NCBI GenBank assembly: GCA_016794525.1
Contig: JAEUJY010000034.1
Location: 117,195-181,194 of the forward strand
Length of the DNA: 64,000 bases
Direction: 5' to 3'
Origin: Myxococcales bacterium
GTDB lineage: Bacteria; Myxococcota_A; Polyangia; Haliangiales; Haliangiaceae
The position numbers and the translations under genes are program-made. The number at the start of each line of letters is the position of its first letter. Position 1 is the first letter of the stretch. Positions 37,715-46,032 of the stretch are shown here, piece by piece. The notes beneath the pieces are model-generated. The model was not told the origin of the DNA. It ran no database searches and saw nothing but the letters and a program-made list of their open reading frames with translations.

Positions 37715-38245
37715 ATGGCGACCATCCCCGCGGCCCTGGCCGCGCTGCCGATCCTCGATGAGCGCGGCGCCGAGCTGCGGCTCGATCGGCTGTGGCACGA
37801 GCGCACCGCGTTGATCGCGCTGGTGCGCCACTTCGGTTGACTGCTCTGTCGCGAACAGGTGGTGCAGTTGCACCGCGAACGAGCGCGCATCGAGGCCGCG
37901 GGCGCGACGCTGCAGGTGATCGGCAACGGCGCGCCGATGTTCATGGCCGGGTTCCGCGAGACCACCAGCTACGACGGCAACCTGTACACCGATCCGTCGC
38001 TGGCGGTGTACCGGGCGCTCGAGCTGCGCCGCGGCTGGGCGACGATCCTCGATCCGCGCGCGGCCAAGAACGCGGCGCGGGCGCTGGCCGGCGGGTTCCG
38101 CCAGGGCCGCACCCAGGGCGACGCGACCCAGCAGGGCGGCGTGCTGGTGGTGGCGACCGACGGCACGATCCGCTTCCGCCACGCCGACCGGGTCGCCGGC
38201 GACGGGCCGCCGGTGGCCACGGTGCTGGCCGCGCTCACGGCGTGA
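37715..38245 (+). CDS. SelU-like peroxiredoxin-fold selenoprotein (in-frame TGA = Sec42)
   Basis: ATG 37715 to stop 38243-38245 is 177 codons, interrupted only by TGA at 37838-37840. Read through, it gives LVRHFG-U-LLCREQVVQLH, the UxxC form of the RHFGCxxCREQ active site of the AhpC-TSA_2 (SelU/PRXL2-like) thioredoxin-fold family. After it, GATLQVIGNGAP, YTDPSLAVYRALEL and QQGGVLVVATDGTIRFRH fit the family to the C-terminus. A hairpin with an AGUU loop lies 25 bases after the UGA. It should reduce peroxides or disulphides in the cytosol. Alternatives are a nonsense mutation or sequence error, but no coding decay is seen downstream. The 3' end overlaps the convergent citrate-synthase-like gene by 11 bp. 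Confidence 0.87.
37849..37878 (+). promoter_or_regulatory. Candidate bacterial SECIS element
   Basis: UCGC (37849-37852) pairs with GCGA (37875-37878), and GGUGC (37861-37865) with GCACC (37870-37874), around an AGUU loop (37866-37869). The loop starts 25 bases after the UGA, and its second base is G. Loop sequence and geometry resemble the hairpin after the other in-frame TGA in this window. Confidence 0.75.
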
Positions 38246-39179
38246 CCAGCCCGCGCTCGTGCGAGAACAGCGCCTGCGCGGCGAGGTTCACCGTCACCCA
38301 GTAGTTCGACACCGCCTGCACGGCGTCGGGTGACAGCCCGAGGTCGGACAGGATCGCCGCGGCCCACGCCGCCGACGTGCTGCGCAGCCCCTTGTGCTGC
38401 CAGAACGCCTCGTCGGCCGCGCGCAAGAGCGTCACGAAGCGACCGTCGTCCCGGCCGTGGCGCGCCAGCGTCGCCGCCATCACCGGCACGCGCTCGTCGG
38501 GGCCGACCAGCGGCCGGCCGAAGCCCATCACCCGCTGGCGGCGCGCGAGCAGGTCGGCGACCAGCGCCTCGACCGGCTGGCCCTCGCGCGCGGCGACGTC
38601 GGCGCGGCGCAGGAACCGCGCGCAGTCGCCCGCGGCCGCGCCGGCCAGCACCGGCGCGCCGAGCATCGCGGTGCCGCCGAGCATCGCCGCGGCGTAGCCA
38701 CCGCCGCGGGCCGCGATCCGGCGCGTCACCGCCATCGGCCACGCGCGGCGATCGAGCAGCAGGTTGGCGCTGCCGATGTCGTCGAGCATCGTGCCGTCGG
38801 CGGCGGTGAGCTCGACGCCGGTGATCGCGTAGACCGCGTTCTGGAAGAAGCTGCGCCGGCCGACCAGCTCGTCGAACAGCGAGCGCGCGCGGACGCGGTG
38901 CTGCCGCGTGGCCAGGTCCATCGCGCCCAGCTCGGCGGGGTAGCGCATCTCGGGCGGCACCTCGGGCAGCGCCAGCGGCGCGGCGCGGCCGGCCGCGTCG
39001 GCGGCGATCAGCGCGGCGCGGTGCGCGACCAGCCAGTCGATCGTCGCGGCGACGCCGTCGGGGCGGATCGACGCCAGCGCGGTCACCAGCGCCATCCACG
39101 GCGGGGTGCGCACGGCGGCGGCGTCGTACAGCGACGCCAGCGCGTCGGCGAGGGCGGGGGCGGTGGTGGTCGCGGGCAT
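38235..39179 (-). CDS. Citrate-synthase-fold protein lacking catalytic residues
   Basis: About 314 residues (ATG 39179; GTG 39191 overlaps the upstream stop and is a coupled alternative). The C-terminal half follows citrate synthase: VMGFGRPLVGPDERVPV in place of the GFGHRVYxxxDPR motif, and RSTSAAWAAAILSDLGL in place of the NVDFYSG region. The catalytic His of GFGH and the Asp of the NVDF region seem to be absent, and the first His (PLHGGA) is not found either. It may be a regulatory or re-purposed lyase/acyl-binding homologue. It is the last gene of the minus-strand run starting at oah. Confidence 0.75.
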   Translation of the reverse strand: MPATTTAPALADALASLYDAAAVRTPPWMALVTALASIRPDGVAATIDWLVAHRAALIAADAAGRAAPLALPEVPPEMRYPAELGAMDLATRQHRVRARSLFDELVGRRSFFQNAVYAITGVELTAADGTMLDDIGSANLLLDRRAWPMAVTRRIAARGGGYAAAMLGGTAMLGAPVLAGAAAGDCARFLRRADVAAREGQPVEALVADLLARRQRVMGFGRPLVGPDERVPVMAATLARHGRDDGRFVTLLRAADEAFWQHKGLRSTSAAWAAAILSDLGLSPDAVQAVSNYWVTVNLAAQALFSHERGLVTP

Positions 39180-39187
39180 GGCGGCGC

Positions 39188-40900
39188 TCACGGCTTGCTC
39201 GAGGTGAAGCCCTGCTGCATCAGGCTCTGGTTGCGGCGGCCCGACGGCGGCGCCTCGCGCGGATCGATCGTCACGTCGAGCACCCACGGCCCGCGGGCGG
39301 CCAGCGCGCGCTCGAGCGCGGGGCCGACCTCGAGCTCGGTGGCGACCCGCTCGCCGTCGGCGCCGATCGCCCGCGCCAGCGCGACGAAGTCGACCCGCGG
39401 CAGGTCGCAGTGGAACGGCGCCCAGCCCATCACCTGCATGCCCTGGCGGCACATCAGGTAGCCGGCGTCGTTGAGGATGATCCACAGCGCGTCGGCGCGG
39501 TACTGCACGGCGCTGTGCAGCTCGTGCTGCATCATCATCGCGCCGTCGCCGACCAGCGCGACCGCCTTGCCGCGACGGGCGAGCGCGGCGCCGACGACGC
39601 CGGTGGCGGCGTGGCCCATCGAGCCGAACCCGGTCGACACCCGGTATCGCAGCGGGTCGGCGATCCGCAGGTGGTGCGTCGACCAGCAGAACGAGTTGCC
39701 GCTCTCGGCCATCAGCCAGGCGTCGCTGCCGTCGACGATCGTCCGTTGCAGCTCGTCGATCAGCACCTGCGGCCGCACCGGGCCGTCGCGCCGCGGCGTG
39801 GTGCGCGCCGGGTGCAGCGGCGTGATCGGCAGCGACGGCGCGGCGGCCGGCGTCGGCCCGAGCTCGGCGAGCAGCGCCGCGACGTACAGCTCGACGTCGG
39901 CCAGCACCGCCTCGGTCGCGACCTCGGGGTAGGCCGCGCCGAACGCGGCGGGGTCGACGTCGACGTGGACGAAGCCGTCGCGCGGCGCGAGCGTCGGCGA
40001 CCAGAACGACGACGACTCGCCCAGCCGGGTGCCGAGCACCAGCGTGTGGCGCGGCGGCTCGGCGGTGAGCCGATCGTCGACGCGGGCGTGGCCGGCCAGG
40101 CCGGTGACGCCGAGGAAGCGCGGATCGTCCTCGGGGACGATGCCCTTGCCGCGCGGCGTGCACATGACGCGGGCGTCGAGGCGAGCGGCCAGCGCGCGGA
40201 TCGACGCGGCGGCGTGGCGGGCGCCGAAGCCGACCCAGATCACCGGCGCGTCGGCGGCGAAGCGGGCCGCGTGGTCGCGCACCAGCGCGCGGCTGGGCGC
40301 CGGGCGCAGCGCCTGGCGATCGCCGCGGGCCGCCGCGCGCGGCGCCGGCGCGCTCTGCACGTCGATCGGCAAGCTGACGTGGGCGACGAAGCCGCCGGGG
40401 CGGGCCAGGCCGGTCGCGAGCTGGGCCAGCGTCGGCGCGAGCTGCGCCGGGTGCTCGATCGTGACGGCCTGGTGCAGCGCGCCGCCCGGCAGGTACAGCC
40501 CGGCGCCGCCCATCGTCGCCGCGGTGGTCTCCTGGGTCGCGACGCGGCCGCGGTTGGCGGCGACGGTCGCGGCCGAGACGAAGATGACCTGGGCGCCGTC
40601 CCAGCGCGCCGCCATCATGCCGGTCAGCGCGTTGGTGACGCCCGGGCCCGAGGTCAGGAACACCAGCACCGGGCGGCGGGTCGCCAGCGACGCCTCGATC
40701 GCCGCGAACGCGGCGCCGGTCTCGTGGCGGAGGTGGTAGGTGGTGAGCGGGCTGTGGGCGACGGCGTGGAAGAACGGCGCGATCGCGCCGCCCATGACGC
40801 CGAACGCGCAGGTGACGCCGAGGCCGCGGAGCGCGTCGACCAGCGCGGTCGAGACGGTGGCGGCGGGGGCAGGAGCGAGCGAGGGCGCGGCGAGGGACAC
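39188..40900 (-). CDS. Thiamine-diphosphate-dependent enzyme (acetolactate-synthase-like)
   Basis: A 570-residue protein; GTG 40900 has GGAGG upstream. The PYR domain contains the catalytic Glu in YHLRHETGAAFAAIEA (about 57). A central domain carries WVGFGARHAA and VLGTRLGES. The PP domain binds ThDP through GDGAMMMQHELHSAVQ ... NDAGY (about 445-475), the GDGx25-30N motif. These enzymes cleave 2-oxo acids or join acyl anion equivalents to aldehydes or ketones. FAD-binding of true acetolactate synthases is not evident. Position between a ketosynthase and a citrate-synthase-like gene suggests C-C bond chemistry on acyl-CoA or acyl-carrier substrates; the product is unknown. Confidence 0.88.
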   Translation of the reverse strand: MSLAAPSLAPAPAATVSTALVDALRGLGVTCAFGVMGGAIAPFFHAVAHSPLTTYHLRHETGAAFAAIEASLATRRPVLVFLTSGPGVTNALTGMMAARWDGAQVIFVSAATVAANRGRVATQETTAATMGGAGLYLPGGALHQAVTIEHPAQLAPTLAQLATGLARPGGFVAHVSLPIDVQSAPAPRAAARGDRQALRPAPSRALVRDHAARFAADAPVIWVGFGARHAAASIRALAARLDARVMCTPRGKGIVPEDDPRFLGVTGLAGHARVDDRLTAEPPRHTLVLGTRLGESSSFWSPTLAPRDGFVHVDVDPAAFGAAYPEVATEAVLADVELYVAALLAELGPTPAAAPSLPITPLHPARTTPRRDGPVRPQVLIDELQRTIVDGSDAWLMAESGNSFCWSTHHLRIADPLRYRVSTGFGSMGHAATGVVGAALARRGKAVALVGDGAMMMQHELHSAVQYRADALWIILNDAGYLMCRQGMQVMGWAPFHCDLPRVDFVALARAIGADGERVATELEVGPALERALAARGPWVLDVTIDPREAPPSGRRNQSLMQQGFTSSKP

Positions 40901-40935
40901 GGGAGGCCTCCAGCGGACGGCGAGGGGACGTGCGG

Positions 40936-42252
40936 TCAGAACGCGAACTGATCGTGGGTGGGCGCCGGGCGCGCGCGCAGCGGGGCGTCGACGTCGTCGC
41001 CGTGGCGCAGCACGAGCGCCGACGACACGCCGCCGGCGCCGAAGCCGTGCTTGACCAGCACGCGCACCGGGTGGCGGCGCGCGCGGTGCGGCACGTAGTC
41101 GAGGTCGCAGTCGGGGTCGGCGGTCGCGAGATCGATCGTCGGCAGCACCAGGCCGGCGCGCATCGCCGCGACCGCCAGCGCGGTCTCGATCGCGCCGGCG
41201 GCGCCGAACGCGTGGCCGTGCATCGACTTGGTCGCCGACACCGGCACCCGGGGCGCGCGGGCGCCGAGCACGGCGTGGATCGCGCGGGTCTCGGCGACGT
41301 CGCCTTGCGGGGTCGCGGTCGCGTGCGCCGACACGGCGTCGACCTGCGACGCGTCGACGCCGGCGTCGGCCAGCGCCGCGCGGATCACCCGGGCCCAGGC
41401 GGCGCCGGTCGGATCGGGGCTGATCACGTGGTACGCGTCGTTGGCCAGCGCGCTGCCGGCGAGGACCGCCAGCACCTCGGCGCCGCGGGCGCGGGCCGCG
41501 TCGAGCCGCTCGAGCACGAGCATGCCGGCGCCCTCGGCGAGCACGAAGCCCTTGCGACCGGCGGCGAACGGCGTGCACGCGCCGACCGGCTCGGTGGTCG
41601 GATTCATGCCGGCGTCGACGAACGAGGCGTACGCCAGCAGGCTGCGCATGCTCGACTCGCAGCCGCCGACCAGCATCGCGTCGGCGCGGCCGAGCCGGAT
41701 CTGGTCGGCGCCGACGACGATCGCCGACGTGCCCGACGCGCACGCGTTGGCCAGGCCGATCGACGGCCCGCGCAGCTGGTGGCGGATCGCCAGCAGCCCG
41801 GTGGCGGCGGTGCCGGTGATCGCGATCGCCGCCATGCGGGCGATGCCGTCGGGACGATCGGCGCCGTAGGCGGTGTGCAGCGCGCGGTGCCACAGCTCGG
41901 CGCCGGCCAGCCCCGCGCCGACGACGCAGCCGATGCGATCGCGGTCGCCGGCGTCGGCCAGGCCGGCCTGGGTCAGCGCCTCGGCGGCGGCGGCCAGCGC
42001 GTACAGCACCGCCGGCTCCTGGCGCTCGGCGAACCGCGGCTCGAGCCAGCGCGCGGCGTCGAAGTCGACGACGGTGCCGCCGACCCGCTGGTGCAGCCGC
42101 GGGTGCGTGGCGTCGACCCAGGGCGACGTGTACGCGCGGATCGCGCGCTCGCCGCGGCTGGCCCGGGCCAGCGCGGTCGGGACGTCGTTGCCGAGCGGAC
42201 ACACCAGGCCCAGCCCGGTGATCGCGATGAGCGGGTCGCTGACGCGTGCCAT
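40936..42252 (-). CDS. Beta-ketoacyl synthase (FabF-like)
   Basis: A 438-residue protein from ATG 42252. The active-site Cys lies in ANACASGTSAI (about 171), the two catalytic His in HATATPQGD (about 309) and SMHGHAFGAAG (about 345), and Lys in ATKSMHGH. The length and complete Cys-His-His triad make it an active condensing enzyme. There is no acyl carrier protein, ketoreductase or chain-length factor next to it, so it probably acts once on a special acyl chain rather than in bulk fatty acid synthesis. It is 36 bp upstream of the ThDP enzyme gene and 65 bp downstream of the GMC oxidase gene. Confidence 0.92.
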   Translation of the reverse strand: MARVSDPLIAITGLGLVCPLGNDVPTALARASRGERAIRAYTSPWVDATHPRLHQRVGGTVVDFDAARWLEPRFAERQEPAVLYALAAAAEALTQAGLADAGDRDRIGCVVGAGLAGAELWHRALHTAYGADRPDGIARMAAIAITGTAATGLLAIRHQLRGPSIGLANACASGTSAIVVGADQIRLGRADAMLVGGCESSMRSLLAYASFVDAGMNPTTEPVGACTPFAAGRKGFVLAEGAGMLVLERLDAARARGAEVLAVLAGSALANDAYHVISPDPTGAAWARVIRAALADAGVDASQVDAVSAHATATPQGDVAETRAIHAVLGARAPRVPVSATKSMHGHAFGAAGAIETALAVAAMRAGLVLPTIDLATADPDCDLDYVPHRARRHPVRVLVKHGFGAGGVSSALVLRHGDDVDAPLRARPAPTHDQFAF

Positions 42253-42316
42253 GGACCGGTAGATGGGGCTGGCCCCGATCTGTCCCTGGCAAACAGCGGC
42301 AGCGCCGCGCGGATCG

Positions 42317-43819
42317 TCAGCGCGCGGCCAGCACGCGCTCGGCGCAGCGCGCCGCCAGCGCCATGATCGCGATCATCGGGTTCACGCCGGTGTTCGACGG
42401 GAACACGCTCGAGTCGGCGACGTACAGGCCGGCGGTGGCGTGGTGGCGGAAGTCGGGTCGCACGACGCTGCGCGCGGGATCGCTGCCCATGCGCGCGGTG
42501 CCGAACAGGTGGGTCATCGACATGCTGTAGGCGCTGGGGGTGAGCGGCGCCTCGCGCTCGAGGCGCGGCAGCTCGGCGCGATCGTGCACCACCGGATCGT
42601 AGCCGGCGATGCCGGGGTAGACCTCGCGCGCGCCGGCGGCGAGCAGCTGCTCGCACAGGAGCCGCACGCCGCGGCGCGCCTTGCGCACGTCGTCCGGCGT
42701 GAGCGAGTACGTCACCAGCGGACGGCGGCGCCCCGGGCGCACCCGGCCGCGCGCGCCGGCGCGGATCGCCGCGCCCCACACCGCGTAGCGATCGAGCTCG
42801 GCCAGGCGGCGCGCGAAGCCGGCGCCGACGCCGGGCACGCGGCTGGCGACGAGACCGAGGTCCATGCCCAGCGCCTCGAGCTTGATGCCGAGCTCGCGAT
42901 AGCCGGTGACCTCGTGGCCCTGGGTGGCGCCGCGCCAGCTGGTCACCGGCTCGTCGAAGCGGCCGGTGACCGACACGCCGGGGTGGGCGCTGAGGCCGTC
43001 GCCGACCGGGCCGTGGCCCAGGCCGCTCTGGCGCAACAGGCACGGCGTCTGGATCGCGCTGGCCGCCAGCACCACCGCGACGGTGGCCTCGATCGCGAAC
43101 GGCGCGCCGGCGGCGGTGGTGCCGCGCACCCCGACGGCGCGGCCGCGCTCGACGACGATCCGCTCGGCGCGCAGCCCGGCGAGGATGCGGGCGCCGGCGG
43201 CGACCGCGTCGGGCAGGAGCGTGCGCTCCATCGACAGCTTGGCGCCGTGCGGGCAGCCCTGCAGGCAGCGGCCGCTGCCGACGCAGCCGTCGACGTTGCG
43301 GCGGATCGCGCGGTGCGCGACCTCGGTCACCGCGGCGCCGCGGGCCAGGAGCAGGTTCTTGGCGCCGGCCAGCTCGGCCGGCGTCGGGTGCACGCCGAGG
43401 CGCGCCTCGAGCCGGGCCTCGTGCGCGGCGATCACCTCGGGCGGCAGCGCGTCGGCCAGCGCCGGATCGTCGGTCGCCCACGCCGCCAGCACCTCGGGCG
43501 GCAGCCGCCAGCAGATCGCGCCGTTGATCACCGACGTGCCGCCGACCGCGCGGCCCTGCAGGTACGGCATCGACAGGTTGCCGAACGCCAGCGACGTGCC
43601 CATGTCGCGGTACAGCTGCGCCATCGCCCGCACGCCGCTGGCCGGGAACGTCGTCGGCGGGTGGTGGTGGCCCTCCTCGACGACGATCACCGCGACGCCG
43701 GCGCGCGCGAGGTCGGCGGCGACGGTGGCGCCGGCCGGCCCGCTGCCGATCACGACGACCTCGGCGCGGTCGTCGAGGCGGCGGCGCACGGTGCGGCCGT
43801 CGACGGCGATCAGGCTCAC
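42317..43819 (-). CDS. GMC-family FAD oxidoreductase
   Basis: A 500-residue protein; GTG 43819 overlaps the previous stop (GTGA). The FAD Rossmann motif is VVIGSGPAGATVAADLARAG (about 22-41), GRAVGGTSVINGAICWRLP is the GMC signature, and NVDGCVGSGRCLQGCPHGAK is a cysteine-rich segment seen in choline/cholesterol-type members. The C-terminal catalytic region is MTHLFGTARMGSDP and SSVFPSNTGVNPM. It oxidises an alcohol to an aldehyde or ketone with FAD. Translational coupling to the preceding 315-residue protein suggests they form a complex. Confidence 0.92.
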   Translation of the reverse strand: MSLIAVDGRTVRRRLDDRAEVVVIGSGPAGATVAADLARAGVAVIVVEEGHHHPPTTFPASGVRAMAQLYRDMGTSLAFGNLSMPYLQGRAVGGTSVINGAICWRLPPEVLAAWATDDPALADALPPEVIAAHEARLEARLGVHPTPAELAGAKNLLLARGAAVTEVAHRAIRRNVDGCVGSGRCLQGCPHGAKLSMERTLLPDAVAAGARILAGLRAERIVVERGRAVGVRGTTAAGAPFAIEATVAVVLAASAIQTPCLLRQSGLGHGPVGDGLSAHPGVSVTGRFDEPVTSWRGATQGHEVTGYRELGIKLEALGMDLGLVASRVPGVGAGFARRLAELDRYAVWGAAIRAGARGRVRPGRRRPLVTYSLTPDDVRKARRGVRLLCEQLLAAGAREVYPGIAGYDPVVHDRAELPRLEREAPLTPSAYSMSMTHLFGTARMGSDPARSVVRPDFRHHATAGLYVADSSVFPSNTGVNPMIAIMALAARCAERVLAAR

Positions 43820-44763
43820 GGCGCGCCGGCTCCCGGGTAGCGCGCGCGCACGGTTGGATCGTCGAAGTAGGCCAGGCACGCCAGCGTCTTCAGCGTGGTC
43901 ACGGCCTGGCGCACGAACGCGCGGCGATCGTCGGCCGCCGCGGCGATGAACGCCGCCTGCTCGGCCGGGTCGAGGCGGAAGAACGGCCGGAGGTAGCCGC
44001 GCACCACCGGCAGGAACACCAGCGTGTGCAGCATCGGCCGCAGCCCGGCCCGCACCAGCGGCGCCGCGGCGCCGTCGAACGACCGCCAGAACGTCGCGCG
44101 ATCGATCGCGGCGAACGGCGGCAGCCCGTCGGCCCCGTCGGTGCCGAGGATCGCGGCGAACAGCGCCTCGGCCCACGCCCGCTCGGTGGCCGACAGCGCC
44201 AGCGGCCCGACGCGCGGCGCGTCGTACGGCGTCTCGGTGATGCGGCGCTCGCGCTCGAGCGTGAAGTAGGTCGGCGTCTCGAGGCAGCGCCCGCCGACCA
44301 CCAGGTAGCTGACGCCGATCAGCTCGTCGGCCGAGCCGGGCGTCAGCGCCACCAGCGGATCCTTGATCCGCTGCATGCGTAGATCGGGCACGCGGCCCAG
44401 CCCGTAGTCGATGATCAGGCCGCGATCGAAGCCGGGCGGCGTCGGCACGCCGGTCGGCGCGATGACCTCGTAGTGCCACTCGGTGACCGGGCGGCCACGG
44501 CGGGTGCGCGGGCGGCTGGGCGCGTCGACGCCGTCCTGCTCGAGCCGGACGTTCCAGCCCAGCAGGCGCCCGGTGGCCGGGTCGCGCCAGAACGTCTTCT
44601 GGAACGTCTTCCAGCTCAGGCGCTCGAGCAGCCGCGGCAGGCCGAGGCTGGTGCCGCGGTAGACCCAGCCCTCGAGCGCCGCCGGATCGACCGGGTGCCC
44701 GTCGACGATCGCCGCCCGCAGCGCGCGGGTCGAGGCGTGACGCAGCGCGCGCGCGGTGGGCAT
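43816..44763 (-). CDS. GMC-oxidase-associated protein (gluconate 2-dehydrogenase subunit 3-like C-terminus)
   Basis: A 315-residue protein from ATG 44763. The C-terminal 110 residues (LDPAEQAAFIAAAADDRR, FVRQAVTTLKTLACLAYFDDP) resemble the small helical subunits that partner GMC oxidoreductases. The N-terminal 180 residues are beta-rich and unrecognised, with WVYRGTSLGLPRLLERLSWK and GWNVRLEQDG. No signal peptide is visible. The stop overlaps the GMC oxidase GTG. The gene begins only 29 bp after the oah stop, so it is likely in the oah transcript. Confidence 0.7.
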   Translation of the reverse strand: MPTARALRHASTRALRAAIVDGHPVDPAALEGWVYRGTSLGLPRLLERLSWKTFQKTFWRDPATGRLLGWNVRLEQDGVDAPSRPRTRRGRPVTEWHYEVIAPTGVPTPPGFDRGLIIDYGLGRVPDLRMQRIKDPLVALTPGSADELIGVSYLVVGGRCLETPTYFTLERERRITETPYDAPRVGPLALSATERAWAEALFAAILGTDGADGLPPFAAIDRATFWRSFDGAAAPLVRAGLRPMLHTLVFLPVVRGYLRPFFRLDPAEQAAFIAAAADDRRAFVRQAVTTLKTLACLAYFDDPTVRARYPGAGAP

Positions 44764-44792
44764 GCTCCCAGCCTACTCCTCGGCGCGGCGGA

Positions 44793-45878
44793 TCACGACG
44801 CCGGGCGCGGCATGATCGCGCCCTCGAGGTCGCTGCTCTCCCAGGTGGCGCCCATCGCCAGCCGCTGGCGCAGCGCGACGAAGTCGACCTCGCGGCTGCC
44901 GCCGGCCTCGAACGCGCGGAACCCGGCCTTGGCCTCGGTCATCATGTTGAGCGACAGCCACGCGCGGCTCTGCTCCTTGTTCTTGTCCCAGTGCTCGAGC
45001 TTCTTCTTGCGCATGCTCTCGATGGTCTTGATCGAGCAGTCGGGGAAGGTCATCAGCAGCTTGGTGGTCAGCCGATCGACGGCGCGATCGAGCTCGCCCA
45101 GATCGATCGTCGCCTTGGCCAGCAGCGCCTTGCCCGCGGCGAGCGCGTCGCCGGTCTTGGACTCGCCGTAGACGATGTTGCCGCGGTCGTCGAGGTAGCG
45201 GCTGGTCTCGACCAGCGGGTTGGGGATGAACGCCCCGTCGAGCTTCACCACCGGCGCGATCTCGGTGAGCAAGCCGAGCCGCATCGCCTTGTGCGCGCTC
45301 CACAGCCCGGCCGCGGTGGTGCACGACAGCATCGCCTGCTCGATCCCGACGTAGAGGTGCAGGAAGTCGGTGGCGCCGCCGTCGGGCGCCGAGCCGTGCT
45401 TGGGGCCGACCTGGCCGAAGCGCGCGGTGTCGGCGGCGATCGAGAAGTCGCACGCCATGCCGATCTCCTGGCCACCGCCGACGCGGACGCCGTTGACCCG
45501 GCAGATCACCGGCTTGTCGCAGGCGAGGATCGCCGAGACCATGTCGTTGAACAGGCGCATGTACTGGCGGTACTCGCCGGAGTGGCCGGCGTAGCGCGTC
45601 GCGTACTCGCGGGTGTTGCCGCCCGAGCAGAACGCCTTGTGGCCGGCGCCGGTGAACACCGCGCACACCGCGGCGCGGTCGTTGGAGGCGTGGCGGAACG
45701 CGAGGATGACCTCCTTGATGGTGTCGGTGGTGTACGAGTTCATCTCCGCGGGGTTGTCGAGGATGATCCACACGTTGTGGAGGCCCTCGACGGCCGCGCC
45801 CCGGGTGTCGAACACCGGGCGCCGCTCGACGCGGATGTGCTTGAAGGTGTAGCCGGGCACGAGGTCGTGGTCGTACAT
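44793..45878 (-). CDS. oah: 6-oxocyclohex-1-ene-1-carbonyl-CoA hydrolase
   Basis: A 361-residue crotonase-superfamily protein. It opens the ring of 6-oxocyclohex-1-ene-1-carbonyl-CoA, giving 3-hydroxypimelyl-CoA, in anaerobic benzoyl-CoA degradation. It closely follows the recalled Thauera Oah pattern: AWIILDNP-like IILDNPAEMNSYTTD, AFCSGGNTREYA, EYRQYMRLFNDMVSAILACDKPVICRVNG, GGGQEIGMACDFSIA, FGQVGPKHGSAPDGGATDFL and SRAWLSLNMMTEAKAGFRAFE. The start was set at ATG 45878 because family similarity begins near it and an FNR-like box is centred 41.5 bp upstream; no Shine-Dalgarno is present. It is divergent from had and probably heads the minus-strand operon down to 38235. Confidence 0.93.
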   Translation of the reverse strand: MYDHDLVPGYTFKHIRVERRPVFDTRGAAVEGLHNVWIILDNPAEMNSYTTDTIKEVILAFRHASNDRAAVCAVFTGAGHKAFCSGGNTREYATRYAGHSGEYRQYMRLFNDMVSAILACDKPVICRVNGVRVGGGQEIGMACDFSIAADTARFGQVGPKHGSAPDGGATDFLHLYVGIEQAMLSCTTAAGLWSAHKAMRLGLLTEIAPVVKLDGAFIPNPLVETSRYLDDRGNIVYGESKTGDALAAGKALLAKATIDLGELDRAVDRLTTKLLMTFPDCSIKTIESMRKKKLEHWDKNKEQSRAWLSLNMMTEAKAGFRAFEAGGSREVDFVALRQRLAMGATWESSDLEGAIMPRPAS

Positions 45879-45908
45879 GAGTCGTCGGTAGCGCCACGCC
45901 GCCTCGGT

Positions 45909-45930
45909 CGAGTTGACCGCGGTCAACTCG
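45909..45930. promoter_or_regulatory. FNR-like operator 1 (oah promoter)
   Basis: A perfect 22-bp palindrome with core TTGAC-CGCG-GTCAA (45913-45926, centre 45919.5). The centre is exactly 41.5 bp from the A of the oah ATG at 45878. Class II activators bind at -41.5, so the start codon would coincide with the transcription start. Confidence 0.8.
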
Positions 45931-45984
45931 CGCGGCCCTTCGCGCCACGGCCGCGCGGACCCCCGCGCCGAACCTGGCTCGGAC

Positions 45985-45998
45985 TTGACCGCGATCAA
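45985..45998. promoter_or_regulatory. FNR-like operator 2 (had-dch-bcr promoter)
   Basis: TTGAC-CGCG-ATCAA differs from the FNR consensus TTGAT-N4-ATCAA by one base. Its centre (45991.5) is exactly 41.5 bp before the had ATG (46033). A -10-like TAGAGT lies at 46020-46025. No Shine-Dalgarno is present, so a leaderless message is likely. Confidence 0.8.
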
Positions 45999-46032
45999 GC
46001 CGGGCCGATCCGGGGCTCCTAGAGTGCGGCCC

